NCBI RefSeq assembly: GCF_004771275.1
Contig: NZ_RQEV01000007.1
Coordinates: 186,001-250,000, forward strand
Length of the DNA stretch: 64,000 nt
Direction of reading: 5' to 3'
Source of the DNA: Leptospira fluminis
Lineage (GTDB): Bacteria > Spirochaetota > Leptospiria > Leptospirales > Leptospiraceae
Both the position numbers and the translations under genes were made by a program. The notes beneath the pieces are model-generated. The model did not search any database. It saw only the letters and a list, made by a program, of their open reading frames with translations, and was not told the DNA's origin. This document shows, piece by piece, positions 44,043 through 54,066 of the stretch; positions within the stretch are counted from its first letter, which is position 1, and each line of letters begins with the position of its first letter.

Positions 44043-45107
44043 CTAACCCATCAAAGCGGATATTTTTTCGGCTATTCCGGTGATATCGGAAATTTCATCT
44101 ATCAATCCTTCCTTAATCGGACGGCTAGGCATCCCGAATACCAGACAGCTCTCCTGGTTTTGAGCTAAAAGAAAACTCCCTTTCTCCCGCATCGCTTTCA
44201 AACCCAGGTAGCCGTCTTCGCCCATTCCCGTCATGATCACTCCGATGGATTCGTTCGAAAAATTCTTGGCAATCGAATTGAAAAGTATATTTACGGAAGG
44301 CTTGCAGAGTTCTTCCTGAGGTCCCGCGGTCACTTTAGCGACCGGACCTTCCGGGCTCTGCATGATCTCGAGCTGTTTTCCTCCCGGTGCAATATACACC
44401 GCCCTTTTCTTCAATAATTCCCCGTCCTCGACTTCCTTGATCCCTAACGCAGTGCACGAACTTAGATTTTCCGCGAGATAATTCGTGAAAACCGGAGGCA
44501 TATGTTGGGCGATCACGATCGTTCCGTTCAGATCGGAAGGGATTTTTGAGAGCAGTTCCCGCAATGCAATGGGACCACCGGTGGAAATACCGACGGCACA
44601 AATGGAATATTTCCGTTTCGGGGGTCTGAAGGAGATCTCGTTTTGTCGGTGAACTACATGGACCGGTTTGTTGATTCCATTTTTTGAATGCAATGCCTTG
44701 ACTTTTTCGATCAAAGAACTCAAGGCTTCCGATATTTTTTCCGCTCCGGCGGTCACTCCGTCCGGCTTGGAAACGAAATCCAACGCGCCCATCTCCATCG
44801 CCTTTAAGGTCACTTTTGCCCCATCCATAGTGAGGGAACTCAGCATAATGACCTTGGTTTCGGGAAATTGGATCCTGATCTCCCTAAGCGTGGTCAGTCC
44901 GTCCATCTCGGGCATTTCCACGTCCAAAACCACGAAATCCGGTTTGAGATGCGCGATCTTAGGCAGCGCAAACTTTCCGTCGATTGCGGCGCCTAAAAAT
45001 TCGATCTCCGGATCTTGGCTAAAAGCGGACCTTAACAGATTGCGATAAACGAGGGAATCGTCCACCGCTAAAACCGTTATCCTTTTTTTTTCCAGAGAAT
45101 CCTCCAA
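44043..45107 (-). CDS. cheB: Chemotaxis response regulator methylesterase CheB
   Basis: 354 residues: a receiver domain (AVDDSLVYRNLLRSAF, acceptor Asp D62 in FVVLDVEMPEMDG), a linker and the methylesterase domain with AVGISTGGPIALRELL (catalytic Ser), IAQHMPPVFT (His) and VIMTGMGEDGYLGL (Asp). It removes or hydrolyses methyl groups and amide groups on receptors after phosphorylation by CheA. TTG start at 45107 with AAGG seven bases upstream. Gene order cheA-W-mcp-B-R-Y places it after the receptor. Confidence 0.95.
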   Translation of the reverse strand: MEDSLEKKRITVLAVDDSLVYRNLLRSAFSQDPEIEFLGAAIDGKFALPKIAHLKPDFVVLDVEMPEMDGLTTLREIRIQFPETKVIMLSSLTMDGAKVTLKAMEMGALDFVSKPDGVTAGAEKISEALSSLIEKVKALHSKNGINKPVHVVHRQNEISFRPPKRKYSICAVGISTGGPIALRELLSKIPSDLNGTIVIAQHMPPVFTNYLAENLSSCTALGIKEVEDGELLKKRAVYIAPGGKQLEIMQSPEGPVAKVTAGPQEELCKPSVNILFNSIAKNFSNESIGVIMTGMGEDGYLGLKAMREKGSFLLAQNQESCLVFGMPSRPIKEGLIDEISDITGIAEKISALMG

Positions 45108-45129
45108 TGGAAAGCCTTCGAACCCGGAG

Positions 45130-46740
45130 TCAGGCCTTGGAATTCGAAATCTTGAACTGATTCACCAAAGTAGTGATTCCGGCGGCCAGTTCCTGCAACG
45201 ATTGGGAAAGTTTGGAAACATTTCCCGACTCCTTGGCTCCGTCCAAAGAAGCCGTCGACACTCCGTTGATGTTCTTGGTGACATCGTTGGAAGCAAGGGT
45301 CGTCTGACTGATGTTCGTCGCAATCTCTTTCGTTGTAATGGATTGTTCCTCCACTGCGGAAGCGATACTACCGCTGATCTGGTTCACTTCGGCGATCACA
45401 CTCGTGATCTTTCCGATGGATTCGATGACACGTTCCGTACTTTTTTGGATCGCGGAAATCTTACCTTTGATTTCCTCGGAGGATTCCGCGGATTGTCGGG
45501 CCAATTCCTTGACTTCCGAGGCGACCACGGCGAATCCTTTTCCCGCTTCCCCCGCTCCTGCGGCCTCTATGGCAGCGTTTAGGGCGAGCAACTTCGTTTG
45601 CGAAGCTATATTAGAAATGCTTTCGATTACGTTTCCGATCTCTTTCGCGTTTTGCCCTAATTCCTTGACCACGTCTCCGGTCTCGATCGCGGTAGTATTC
45701 GCCTCCCGGGCGATCTTTGCGGAATCGGCCGCTTTTTTGGCGACCTCTCCTACCGATACGGACATCTCTTCGATGGAGCTGGACACCATATTCAGATTTT
45801 GGTTCATCTGAGTGGCGGCAACGGCTATGGTTTGGGATTGTTGCGACATCTGCTCGATTCCGGAGGAAAGATTCAAGCTGGCTCCCGATAAATCCGTAGA
45901 GGATTGGAACAGAATATCCCCGTTCTCTTTCAAACGGGCGATCAATGCGGCCGTGTTGATCAGCATGTTTAGGATCGCCTTATCCAGTTCTCCTATTTCG
46001 TCGTTCCTATTATGGACCACGTCGACCGAAAGGTCGCCCGATGCTATCTTGTTCGCGATCCTTGTGGATTCTTTGAGCGGTTTCAGGATGTATCCTATGT
46101 TCATCCATCCCCAAATTATTTGAATCACCCCGAAAACCGAGGCTATCCCGTAGGAATACGTGGTACCTAATCCCAGGAATTGGAATCCGGAAAGCAAAGC
46201 TAAACCGAGTAAGCTAAAACCGATATACATTCCCAGCTTGAAACGGATGGAAAGTTTTTTGGAGTTAGTCGCACGGAGTTTCGTATTGCCGGTGAGAATA
46301 TCCTTATACAGTTGACCGGCGGCTTCCACCTGCTCGCGAGTGGGCTTTCTCCGAACGGACATGTATCCGACGATATTTCCGTTCTCGAAACGAGGAGCGA
46401 CGTTCGCATCCACCCAATAGTGGTCCCCGTTCTTACTCCTGTTTTTTACGATTCCTCGCCAAGGCTTTCCCTTTTGGATCGTATCCCAGAAATCCGCGAA
46501 TACGCTTCTAGGTATATCGGGGTGACGGACAACGTTATGCGGCTTTCCGACCAGTTCCTCCTGCGTCAGACCGGCGATCTCAAGGAATTCCTTATTCGCG
46601 TAAGTCACTTTTCCCTTCAGATCCGTCATGGAAACGAGAGTGGTCCCCTCCGTCATCGCGACTTCTTGGTCGGTCACGGAAACGGACATCTGTTTCCTTT
46701 CGTTCTCTAAGCTTTTTTTCTGGGATACAAAACCAAACAT
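45130..46740 (-). CDS. PAS-containing (Aer-like) methyl-accepting chemotaxis protein
   Basis: 536 residues. The N-terminus carries a PAS domain resembling Aer: [20 protein letters not shown], then [14 protein letters not shown] and [16 protein letters not shown]. Two hydrophobic segments lie near residues 175-215, followed by HAMP and the signalling domain. The tip reads [28 protein letters not shown], where the common AAR is AAG. It probably senses redox or energy state through the PAS domain and signals to the CheA of the same operon. ATG start at 46740. Confidence 0.92.
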   Translation of the reverse strand: MFGFVSQKKSLENERKQMSVSVTDQEVAMTEGTTLVSMTDLKGKVTYANKEFLEIAGLTQEELVGKPHNVVRHPDIPRSVFADFWDTIQKGKPWRGIVKNRSKNGDHYWVDANVAPRFENGNIVGYMSVRRKPTREQVEAAGQLYKDILTGNTKLRATNSKKLSIRFKLGMYIGFSLLGLALLSGFQFLGLGTTYSYGIASVFGVIQIIWGWMNIGYILKPLKESTRIANKIASGDLSVDVVHNRNDEIGELDKAILNMLINTAALIARLKENGDILFQSSTDLSGASLNLSSGIEQMSQQSQTIAVAATQMNQNLNMVSSSIEEMSVSVGEVAKKAADSAKIAREANTTAIETGDVVKELGQNAKEIGNVIESISNIASQTKLLALNAAIEAAGAGEAGKGFAVVASEVKELARQSAESSEEIKGKISAIQKSTERVIESIGKITSVIAEVNQISGSIASAVEEQSITTKEIATNISQTTLASNDVTKNINGVSTASLDGAKESGNVSKLSQSLQELAAGITTLVNQFKISNSKA

Positions 46741-46751
46741 CTACTTCCCTC

Positions 46752-47204
46752 TTATACGTCTTCCAAACGCAGTAATTCTTCGTGATTCAATATTATTAGA
46801 GTTTCGCCTTTAAACAGAGCGACGTTCCGGATGAATCTTCCTTCCCTCTCGTCTATATGCGACGGGCAGGGTTCGAAATTCTTCTCTTCCACTTCGATAA
46901 TATCCGAGACTTCGTCCGCCATGATCGCAAAAGATTCCTTTTTTCCCTTCAATCGTATTATGGAATACTTATCTTCCTCCCTATTCTGCATTCTACCGAA
47001 TAAGGATCTGAGATTCAGTATCGTCACCACGTCTCCGCGCAGATTCACGATCCCTTCCACATGTGCGGGTGAACATGGCACCTTCAATATTTTCTTATTG
47101 TGGTCCACTTCTTTACATTCTCCCAACGGTACTCCGTAGATCTCGGAGCCGAGAAGAAAAGATAAGAACTGCTTCCTTCGCGCTTTTTCGTCCATGGATT
47201 TCAA
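46752..47204 (-). CDS. cheW: Chemotaxis adaptor CheW
   Basis: 150 residues, one CheW domain: FLLGSEIYGVPLGECKEV, ILKVPCSPAHVEGIVNLRGDVVTILNLRSLFG and FAIMADEVSDIIEVEE. It links receptors to CheA. ATG start at 47204 overlaps the stop of cheA by 4 nt, so cheA and cheW are translationally coupled. Confidence 0.95.
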   Translation of the reverse strand: MKSMDEKARRKQFLSFLLGSEIYGVPLGECKEVDHNKKILKVPCSPAHVEGIVNLRGDVVTILNLRSLFGRMQNREEDKYSIIRLKGKKESFAIMADEVSDIIEVEEKNFEPCPSHIDEREGRFIRNVALFKGETLIILNHEELLRLEDV

Positions 47205-49702
47205 TCCCCCTGCTCGGTTCCGAGTAAGGTCAGGTTCTTACTGACCTTACTCAACACGATCCGACCGTCGATGACGACGATCGTCTGTCCGAACATAATC
47301 CCGCTGCCTACGATTCCGGTTTCGGAGTCCTCCGACTTCGTGAAGGCCGATATATCCTCGGCGACGTTCAGAATTTCCTCGACTAAGATCCCTTTCTTAC
47401 CGTCCATAGACTGGAGGAGGATCATGGTATTCTGAGGGTGAATCCGATCCGCTTTCAGGTTGAAATAGGATTCGAGACGACAGAGCTCCACCACCTCTTC
47501 CTTATATTGAATCACTTCCCGATTCATAATCCGTTCCACTTTCTCGGAATCGATCAGTTCTATACGTTGCACTTCCTTGGAGTTCAGCCCGAACAATTGG
47601 CCTCGTACCGTAAAGAGCAGGTATTGTTCGGAAGCTTTCTCCTCTTTTTTGGCGGAGATCTTCAATTCCTCCAGAAGGTTCGCCTGTAGACCGAGGAACT
47701 TAGCGATGCCGGAAATATCCAATATCAGACCGACACTTCCATCGCCGAGTATGGCGGCTCCGGTATAAAGATTCAACCTCGACAGATCCTTGGTAAGCGG
47801 CTTGACCACGATCTCTTCGGAATTATCGATCTCGTCCACGATCAGTCCGAATCTATGTCTTTCCGTATGAACCACTACGATGTATCTGCCGGAATCCTCA
47901 TCCGAATCCGCCGAGAGACGAAGAACGTTCCGAACATTCAATAAAGGAAGGAGATGGCCTCGAAGTTGATACACCTCTTTTCCTTCGATGGTCGATACTT
48001 GCTTCCTGTCCAATAAGATGAGTTCGCTGATATTCGGCTGCGGAATCGCGAAGAGCATTCCGGCGGATAACACCATTTGACAATTGATGATGGATAAGGT
48101 CTGGGGAAGAGTCGCGCTGATCACCGTTCCTTTTCCGGGGTTCGACGCGATCGAAACGGATCCACCCGCCTTTTGGAAATTCATCTTCACCACATCCATC
48201 CCTACTCCCCGTCCGGACGTGGATGATACCGTTTGCGAAGTACTAAAGCCGGGGAGAAAAACCAATTCCGCCAATTCTTCCTGGGATTTCCGTTCTACTT
48301 CCTCCGGAGTCAAGAGGCCTCTCTCGATCGCTTTCTCCTTGATTCTTCCTATATTCAATCCTCTACCGTCGTCGCTGACCTTCAGGATTACGTTCCCGCC
48401 TCTCAAGGAAGCGGAAAGATAGAGGTTTCCTTTTGCGGGTTTTCCCGCTGCTGCACGTTCCGCCGCAGATTCGATTCCATGGTCGACGGAGTTGCGGATC
48501 ATGTGAGTTATCGGATCGGAGATGGTATCGATGATATTCTTGTCCAGCTCCACCTCCCCGCCTTCCAGATGGAGTTCCACTTCCTTACCCGTGATTTTTT
48601 CCAGATCCCTTACAAGACGAGGTACCTTCTTATAGAAGGAATCCAATTTTTGCAATCTGGTCCTCATGATGCTTTCTTGCGATAAGGTGATGAGCTGGCT
48701 TAGGTTCCGAACGATGGACAAAAGGGAATGGTCCTGATAAGATTCCACTTTTTGCAACAACTGATTGCGGACTACGATCGTCTCCCCGGCGAGATTGATC
48801 ATGTGATCCAGTACCGGAAGAGGAATTCTGAGGTAGGAATCCGTCTGTAGACTCCCGCTGGAGCTGTCCGTTTTGAGCGGGACTTGTTCCTGCCGATCCG
48901 TCGCCGGAGCAGGCTCGACTTCGTCGGAAACTTCTCGTTTAACGATCTCCATTACGGAACTTTCCGGAATATGGACGATGCTCGAGACTTCGTTCTTCGA
49001 AAGTCCGGATAAAAGAAGGACGTAATGTCGAACCTTCCCGTTCGTATGGGCGCCGTTTCCGTTCAGAATTCCGGACAGGAGAATTTCACCGATCGGTCTG
49101 ACTACTTGCAGGATTTCCCCGTTTTTTTCCGGGTCCGATTCCTGTTTTAATTCGTATTTCAAAAAAAATAAGCCTTTCCCTTCCTGCCGCGCCCTATCTA
49201 GGAATTTTTTAGGAATGCTTACTTTTTCCTTAGAGGATTCGTTTTGCGTCGGTTTTTTAACGATAGGAGTAAATCCGAATACAGGCTTGGATTCCGGCTG
49301 CTGCCGTTCCTCGCCGCCTCCTTCCAATAGGGAAACGAAGGAATTGATCCGATCGGAAAGTCCGGTTATATCATACTCCTTGTATTTGTTCAAATCAGAT
49401 AACATTTTGCGGATTTCGTCTATGCAAACGAAAATCAACGCTACCTCCTCGTCGGAGGGTCGGGTTTCCGTCTTTCTCCTATGATTGAGAAGATTTTCCA
49501 GTAAGTGAGAGACCTTGGAGATGGAGGGCAGGTCGAAAATCGCCGAATTTCCCTTGATGGTATGGATCGCCCGAAATAAGGTATTTACCTGTTCCGGCCT
49601 GTATTCCTTTTCGAGTTCCAGACTTGTTTGTTCGGAAACGTCGAGCAATTCCAACGATTCCGCGACGAAATCTTTCAGCAGATTTTCATAATCCACTTCC
49701 AT
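47201..49702 (-). CDS. cheA: Chemotaxis histidine kinase CheA with two CheW-like domains
   Basis: 833 residues. Domains in order: HPt (about 1-105; LFRAIHTIKGNSAIF with phospho-His H47), a linker region (about 110-290), dimerisation domain (about 295-370), HATPase (about 370-540; IRNSVDHGIESAAER, DDGRGLN, GRGVGMDVV), CheW domain 1 (about 540-680) and a second CheW-like domain (about 690-825; YLLFTVRGQLFGLNSKEV, then GILVEEILNVAED). Two CheW-like units in one CheA are less usual. The linker lacks a clear P2 CheY-binding signature that I can point to. ATG start at 49702; a good sigma70 promoter lies at 49777-49805. Confidence 0.94.
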   Translation of the reverse strand: MEVDYENLLKDFVAESLELLDVSEQTSLELEKEYRPEQVNTLFRAIHTIKGNSAIFDLPSISKVSHLLENLLNHRRKTETRPSDEEVALIFVCIDEIRKMLSDLNKYKEYDITGLSDRINSFVSLLEGGGEERQQPESKPVFGFTPIVKKPTQNESSKEKVSIPKKFLDRARQEGKGLFFLKYELKQESDPEKNGEILQVVRPIGEILLSGILNGNGAHTNGKVRHYVLLLSGLSKNEVSSIVHIPESSVMEIVKREVSDEVEPAPATDRQEQVPLKTDSSSGSLQTDSYLRIPLPVLDHMINLAGETIVVRNQLLQKVESYQDHSLLSIVRNLSQLITLSQESIMRTRLQKLDSFYKKVPRLVRDLEKITGKEVELHLEGGEVELDKNIIDTISDPITHMIRNSVDHGIESAAERAAAGKPAKGNLYLSASLRGGNVILKVSDDGRGLNIGRIKEKAIERGLLTPEEVERKSQEELAELVFLPGFSTSQTVSSTSGRGVGMDVVKMNFQKAGGSVSIASNPGKGTVISATLPQTLSIINCQMVLSAGMLFAIPQPNISELILLDRKQVSTIEGKEVYQLRGHLLPLLNVRNVLRLSADSDEDSGRYIVVVHTERHRFGLIVDEIDNSEEIVVKPLTKDLSRLNLYTGAAILGDGSVGLILDISGIAKFLGLQANLLEELKISAKKEEKASEQYLLFTVRGQLFGLNSKEVQRIELIDSEKVERIMNREVIQYKEEVVELCRLESYFNLKADRIHPQNTMILLQSMDGKKGILVEEILNVAEDISAFTKSEDSETGIVGSGIMFGQTIVVIDGRIVLSKVSKNLTLLGTEQGD

Positions 49703-49776
49703 TGCGACCTCCCAATCAATTGCTCGTGAAACAGGACCGCCGCAAGGCGATTTCCCACTTATTATTTACTAATTTT

Positions 49777-49805
49777 TTTATATAATACATACAGAATACA
49801 GTCAA
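49777..49805 (-). promoter_or_regulatory. Candidate sigma70 promoter of the che operon
   Basis: Read on the minus strand: TTGACT (49805-49800), a 17-base spacer and TATAAA (49782-49777). The start of transcription would leave a leader of roughly 70 nt before the cheA ATG. The surrounding 260 bases (49703-49964) are very AT-rich and hold no other feature I can support. Confidence 0.6.
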
Positions 49806-49964
49806 TATAATTTAATTTTCATACTTTAATACGATTGAATCTTAAATAATTTTTTAATTTTATGAAAACTCTGCGTATTCCTCCCGCCTATAAGCCGAAA
49901 TGCGGATGAGCATACGATTTCCGCAGTCGAGACGGCAAGAAAAATACGGTTTCCTGATTTTTTG

Positions 49965-51236
49965 TTAACAAAGTGGGAATTGAATCTCAGCCGCAACTTT
50001 GCGAGTCGGAACATCTTCCGTGTAGTCCGTCAATTCGTAGACGGAGACTTTGCAATCCGATTGCCTTGCCAGATTTTGGGCGAGATTCAAACCGATCCCG
50101 AACCCGAAATCGTGTGCATTGAATCGTTCGTCATAAACGTGATTTAGACGGAAAAAAGGTTCAAAAACCTTAAAATAGTATTCTTCCGGAATGCCGCAGA
50201 TTCCGTTGTAGGCGAATTCTATATCATTCAGAATCGTAAGACAAACGTATTTATTCGTAGAATAGAACAAAATAGGGATCCTCGAACCGCTCGGGGAAAA
50301 CTTCATCGCGTTTACCAGCAATTCTTTGCACGCAAATTTGAGGAAGGCAGGACTTGAAAAGACATAACTATTGAACAAGCGTTCTTCGTAGATGATTTTC
50401 TGGTTTTTGATCCGTGCGATTTCTCCCAACTCCGCCATGGAGTCCAGAATGGACGACTGGACTAGATCGAAATGAGTACGTTCCTTAGCCACGTTAAGAT
50501 CGAACAGACTCCGGAATTTTTCCAGCTTTTCCGTCCAGTCTCTCAATATGTTCTTATTTTCCAGAATGGAATCCATAAGCTCGACCGGAATTTCGTAATG
50601 GCCTTCCTTTTTCTTCGCGATCGCTTCCACCATATCCAGGCGGGTAATCAACGAGCCGATACCCAACCCTTGAGAAATACTGTGGGTAAGATTATCCAGG
50701 ATATTTTTCCCGATGCTGAGCTGCTCCGAATTCCTATTGTTTTCCTTCCATTGCAGCCAGGATATCTCCGAGATTAAATTCTCCTCCTGGAGAGCTTTTC
50801 TGTGAAAATCGTTCAGACTGACGTTTTTTTCCTCTATCGCTCTGCAGACGGTTCCGACGAGCAGCGAGGTTTGGTTCGATTTCTCGAAGCTCGCATAGAT
50901 CCAATCCAAGCTCCGCAAACTCGGATCCATTTCGTTTAACCTGGAGTGAAGAATGAAGATACTTCCCGGCGAAATCTTTCTCAATGCCCGAAGTAATTTA
51001 ATCCCTTCCAGATCCGGAAAATTCGGATCCACTACGATCGCACTCGGAAGTTCCAAAAGCGCTTTTTCCAAGGTCTCGGAAATGCTGGAAGTAACGAAAA
51101 CTTCGTAGCTCCCCGGAGAAAAACGGGAGGCGAAGTTTTTTCGGAACTCCTCGTCGCTGTCCACGTATAATATCGATTTTCTGGACACCGCCGACGATAT
51201 TCCTGCCGCAGAACCTTCGAATGAATCTGATCTCAT
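49965..51236 (-). CDS. Receiver domain fused to a histidine-kinase-like ATPase
   Basis: 423 residues from the ATG at 51236; a GTG at 51248 is in frame. The N-terminus is a receiver-like domain: ILYVDSDEEFRKNF with acidic pocket, and IVVDPNFPDLEG with the probable acceptor Asp. A helical region containing NILDNLTHSISQGLGIGSL (possible phospho-His) leads to an HATPase with CKELLVNAMKFSPSG (N box) and FGFGIGLNLAQNLA (G box). It therefore could be a kinase reacting to a phosphoryl signal. It lies upstream of, and in the same direction as, cheA with 262 bases between, and may feed into that pathway; that is inference. Confidence 0.75.
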   Translation of the reverse strand: MRSDSFEGSAAGISSAVSRKSILYVDSDEEFRKNFASRFSPGSYEVFVTSSISETLEKALLELPSAIVVDPNFPDLEGIKLLRALRKISPGSIFILHSRLNEMDPSLRSLDWIYASFEKSNQTSLLVGTVCRAIEEKNVSLNDFHRKALQEENLISEISWLQWKENNRNSEQLSIGKNILDNLTHSISQGLGIGSLITRLDMVEAIAKKKEGHYEIPVELMDSILENKNILRDWTEKLEKFRSLFDLNVAKERTHFDLVQSSILDSMAELGEIARIKNQKIIYEERLFNSYVFSSPAFLKFACKELLVNAMKFSPSGSRIPILFYSTNKYVCLTILNDIEFAYNGICGIPEEYYFKVFEPFFRLNHVYDERFNAHDFGFGIGLNLAQNLARQSDCKVSVYELTDYTEDVPTRKVAAEIQFPLC

Positions 51237-51248
51237 ATATCTTAACAC

Positions 51249-51995
51249 GATTCTTATTACCGAAGATCTAAATCGCCCGTAGACGGTCCGATCATTAATG
51301 AATTTCTTTATACAGGAAAAAAGACGAAAAGATTTCCTTCTTCCCTACAATAGTTAGATTATAAAACATGTTACAATATAATAATTACCTAATATAGATT
51401 GTAACACGAAAGTCATCGACCGAAATCTCCGCTTTGCGTCGATTCCGTTTCAACTATTGTAATTCTACCCGGGCTTTTCGGAGGTTCGGCGCAGACTGTC
51501 CTCGGAATTGGGACAAATTTGTCATTTTTATAGCAAAATAAACGATAACCCATGCGCTTTTCCTTCCGGAAAACTTTCGACCGTAGCCTAATCTTGAAAA
51601 ATCTGGCATGAGAAAGCCTTCGAAAACGATCCGGTCTTTTTCGGAAGATATTCCTCAAGCGAGGGGTTTCCGAAAAATCGAGGCTGGAGAGGAAAAAAAC
51701 ACAAACAAATCGAATGTCCGATCAGTAACGACATTTTTACCTCCTACCGCTTGTTCTCAGAGAGCAAGGGAAGCTTTCTTAAACAGATACAAAGAGAATT
51801 ATTTTTTAAAAAGTAAACAAAGGAGAAAAAGGTTCGTAGAACAGCGGTAAAACGACCGAGTTCGCATAGATGCCGGGTTTATGCAAGCAATCCCGACGCT
51901 TATTCTGAATGATTTTTTCCTCTTTTTTACTTCACAGTTAGGGATGACGCTTAGAGACTACTATTTCGCATTTGGTTTCGCGAGTTCCAAAGGTA
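51249..51995. other. Long intergenic stretch without a supported gene
   Basis: Roughly 750 bases between the receiver/ATPase gene and the HTH gene. AT-rich near 51300-51410, then mixed. Short open frames exist on both strands (for example 51608-51850 plus, 80 residues) but lack a ribosome-binding site and family resemblance. It may hold a promoter for each flank, and possibly an unrecognised small RNA. I see no tRNA or repeat. Confidence 0.5.
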
Positions 51996-52035
51996 TGCTA
52001 ACAACATCCAACTGTCAATATTAATTTTGTTGGCA
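51996..52035. promoter_or_regulatory. Inverted repeat before the HTH regulator
   Basis: TGCTAACAA (51996-52004) and TTGTTGGCA (52027-52035) pair with one mismatch across a 22-base spacer that includes TGTCAATATTAATT. The repeat ends eight bases before the ATG at 52044. It could be an autoregulatory operator of the HTH protein; no protein binding has been shown. Confidence 0.4.
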
Positions 52036-52043
52036 CCCTCAAG

Positions 52044-52475
52044 ATGACTGCTAAAAAATCGGAGACTCTATTCGGTAACAAGGTAAAGGCGATCTTAGAT
52101 CGTTCCGGAGAAGTGAGAACGGAATCGGCTCGGAAATTACGTCTCGGAATCAACGGCTTGAAGAGCATTGTCCAAGGAAATGTAAAGGAATCTTCGTATA
52201 CTGTGCTGTTACTTCTCGCCGAACAGTACGAAGCCGATCTTTTTTATCTGATCGACGACACAATTCCGGTCCTACCGGTACTCTACTCCTCTCCTCAGAA
52301 CCGACAAGCCTATGAAATGAATTCTGATCTTGAGAATGAGAAAAGACTCCTGGCCGAGCTAAAAGGAAAAAAAGGTTTTTCGGAAGCGATGGAAGGGTTT
52401 CTGTCTCTAAATCCAAATACGCAAAGAGCCTTGATCGGTCTCATCAAGGCGATCTCAGAGTCGAATCAAAAATAA
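52044..52475 (+). CDS. HTH (XRE-like) regulator
   Basis: 143 residues. Residues about 10-65 look like a divergent helix-turn-helix (VKAILDRSGEVRTESARKLRLGINGLKSIVQGNVKESSYTVLLLLAEQYEADLFYL split into helices), of the Cro/CI type. The remainder is acidic and helical, ending with NTQRALIGLIKAISESNQK. It may oligomerise. ATG start at 52044 preceded by an inverted repeat. No neighbouring target gene is evident; it lies between the receiver/ATPase gene and a membrane-protein cluster on the opposite strand. Confidence 0.6.
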   Translation: MTAKKSETLFGNKVKAILDRSGEVRTESARKLRLGINGLKSIVQGNVKESSYTVLLLLAEQYEADLFYLIDDTIPVLPVLYSSPQNRQAYEMNSDLENEKRLLAELKGKKGFSEAMEGFLSLNPNTQRALIGLIKAISESNQK

Positions 52476-52571
52476 ACTTCCCCACTTCCCCGTCAAACCT
52501 TTGTAAGGCGTAATTTCCGGTTCGATCAAAGAGCAAACGGACGCGTTTCGTTCGTTTGTGATCAAATCATT

Positions 52572-54041
52572 CTAGTTCCTCGGACGTATCGGCCGGATTC
52601 TTTTCCAGGCTTGTATACCTGGAGGCGTGTCCGAAAGCCTTTCGTACGTTTCATTTCGATCGAAATAACGGCTCATCTCCTCCAGACTTTGCGGTGGCAT
52701 GAGAGGTTCTTCCCCAAACGAATCCAGTACCACCAAATCGGGATCCCAAATCCCGTCGCGGACTCCGATCCAGTCTTTGTACGGAATTTTCAGTTCTTGC
52801 CCTCGGAAAAGATAGGTCGCAATTTTGAAGGAAGCGAACATGTTCTTCTTTTCTGAAGACCGAAATTCTCGTAGCTTTTTTAGGATCGCCGAATTTCGGT
52901 CCATCCGATCCGCCGCAGACAAGACCGTCGGCAAATTCGGACTTCTGGAAAGACTAGAATTCGGAAAGATCGTGCATAATACCGAGACGAAGACCAAGGC
53001 CACGAATGGAATCACCGGAAAAAATCTCGGAAAGGAAAAACGATCCGATATTTTGCGGCAAGTGCGATACGCGAAGGGAAGACTCAAGAATAAAAGTAGA
53101 GTAGGACCGAAGCCGTAAAAGTAGGCAAGTCCGGCCCGATCGGGAGAAGCTGCGCTCAGCCATAAAAAGCCGATCGCAAAACCCGGTAAAGATCTCCAGG
53201 TCAGGAACGGAAGAGCGAGAACGCTAAACCAAAGGAATTTTCCGGGTCCCGTAAAGATTTTCACAAAAACGGTTTGCGGGTGTATGAAGGTCCTTTTTAA
53301 AAATTCGATCGGTTCCGATCCCCAATGTTCCCGAAATAAGGGCAACAAGGGAGGATCTATTTTAGGAAGTAAGAATAGGACTGCCCCGAATAGATAAGCC
53401 AGCGCTAAAACCGCGTATAAGACCAAATCCTTCCGCCCTACCCTCCCGATCCCGACTAATAGAAAAAGCACGGAAATCGCATACATCCATCCGTCCTCCT
53501 TCAAAAGGAGCAATCCGAGGAAAGACAACAGAGCGGGGATTTTCCTCCTGTCCAGCAGCGACAGAGCGAACAGAGCCGTAAGGGGAAGCAAAATAATTTC
53601 GTAATGTAAATACAAAAGCGTAGCGGTTACGTAGGGGTTCGAAAGGAAGGAGAACGTAAGCAGAAGGGAAACGCTTTCTTTCCCGCAAATTCTTTCGAAA
53701 AACAAATCCAGAAGCGTGGCTCCGCAAGCGAAACCCAGACATCCTAGAAAAAGCAACCATTCAATGTAAGGCAGCGGAGTAACGAACGGAGAAATCGCGA
53801 ATAAGATCGGAGAAGCATGGACGGAGAGGAAATTCGCCCCCCAATCGTAGGACCACAGACACCCCATCGCAGTAGAACAGGAAGACAATACTTGCAGTTG
53901 CATTCCCGCGTCATGCCACCCTAACCCTAGGGTTGCATACTGTAAAAAAGACAGAGCGCCGGAATACAAGAGACTCACGGAAAAAACGACGACCCGTCTT
54001 TTTTCGAAGCTGCGCTTTTGCTCGGCCGGTCGCGTTCTCAC
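52572..54041 (-). CDS. DUF2079-type membrane protein
   Basis: 489 residues with about ten hydrophobic segments. YDWGANFLSVHASPILFAISPF and LYLHYEIILLPLTALFALSL followed by LLLKEDGWMYAISVLF match the HE-type and KED motifs of DUF2079 proteins, GT-C-like membrane proteins of unknown function. A C-terminal soluble tail from about residue 400 includes YKDWIGVRDGIWDPDLVVLDSF. GTG start at 54041. It lies downstream of the methyltransferase gene with 25 bases between, in one direction with two other genes. Confidence 0.78.
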   Translation of the reverse strand: MRTRPAEQKRSFEKRRVVVFSVSLLYSGALSFLQYATLGLGWHDAGMQLQVLSSCSTAMGCLWSYDWGANFLSVHASPILFAISPFVTPLPYIEWLLFLGCLGFACGATLLDLFFERICGKESVSLLLTFSFLSNPYVTATLLYLHYEIILLPLTALFALSLLDRRKIPALLSFLGLLLLKEDGWMYAISVLFLLVGIGRVGRKDLVLYAVLALAYLFGAVLFLLPKIDPPLLPLFREHWGSEPIEFLKRTFIHPQTVFVKIFTGPGKFLWFSVLALPFLTWRSLPGFAIGFLWLSAASPDRAGLAYFYGFGPTLLLFLSLPFAYRTCRKISDRFSFPRFFPVIPFVALVFVSVLCTIFPNSSLSRSPNLPTVLSAADRMDRNSAILKKLREFRSSEKKNMFASFKIATYLFRGQELKIPYKDWIGVRDGIWDPDLVVLDSFGEEPLMPPQSLEEMSRYFDRNETYERLSDTPPGIQAWKRIRPIRPRN

Positions 54042-54066
54042 GAGTCGCTATCGATCCTCGAGTTCT

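Noticed and set aside
51608..51850. 80-residue open frame on the plus strand in the 750-base gap
   Set aside because: Basic, no ribosome-binding site, no family resemblance, and lies in a region with short frames on both strands.
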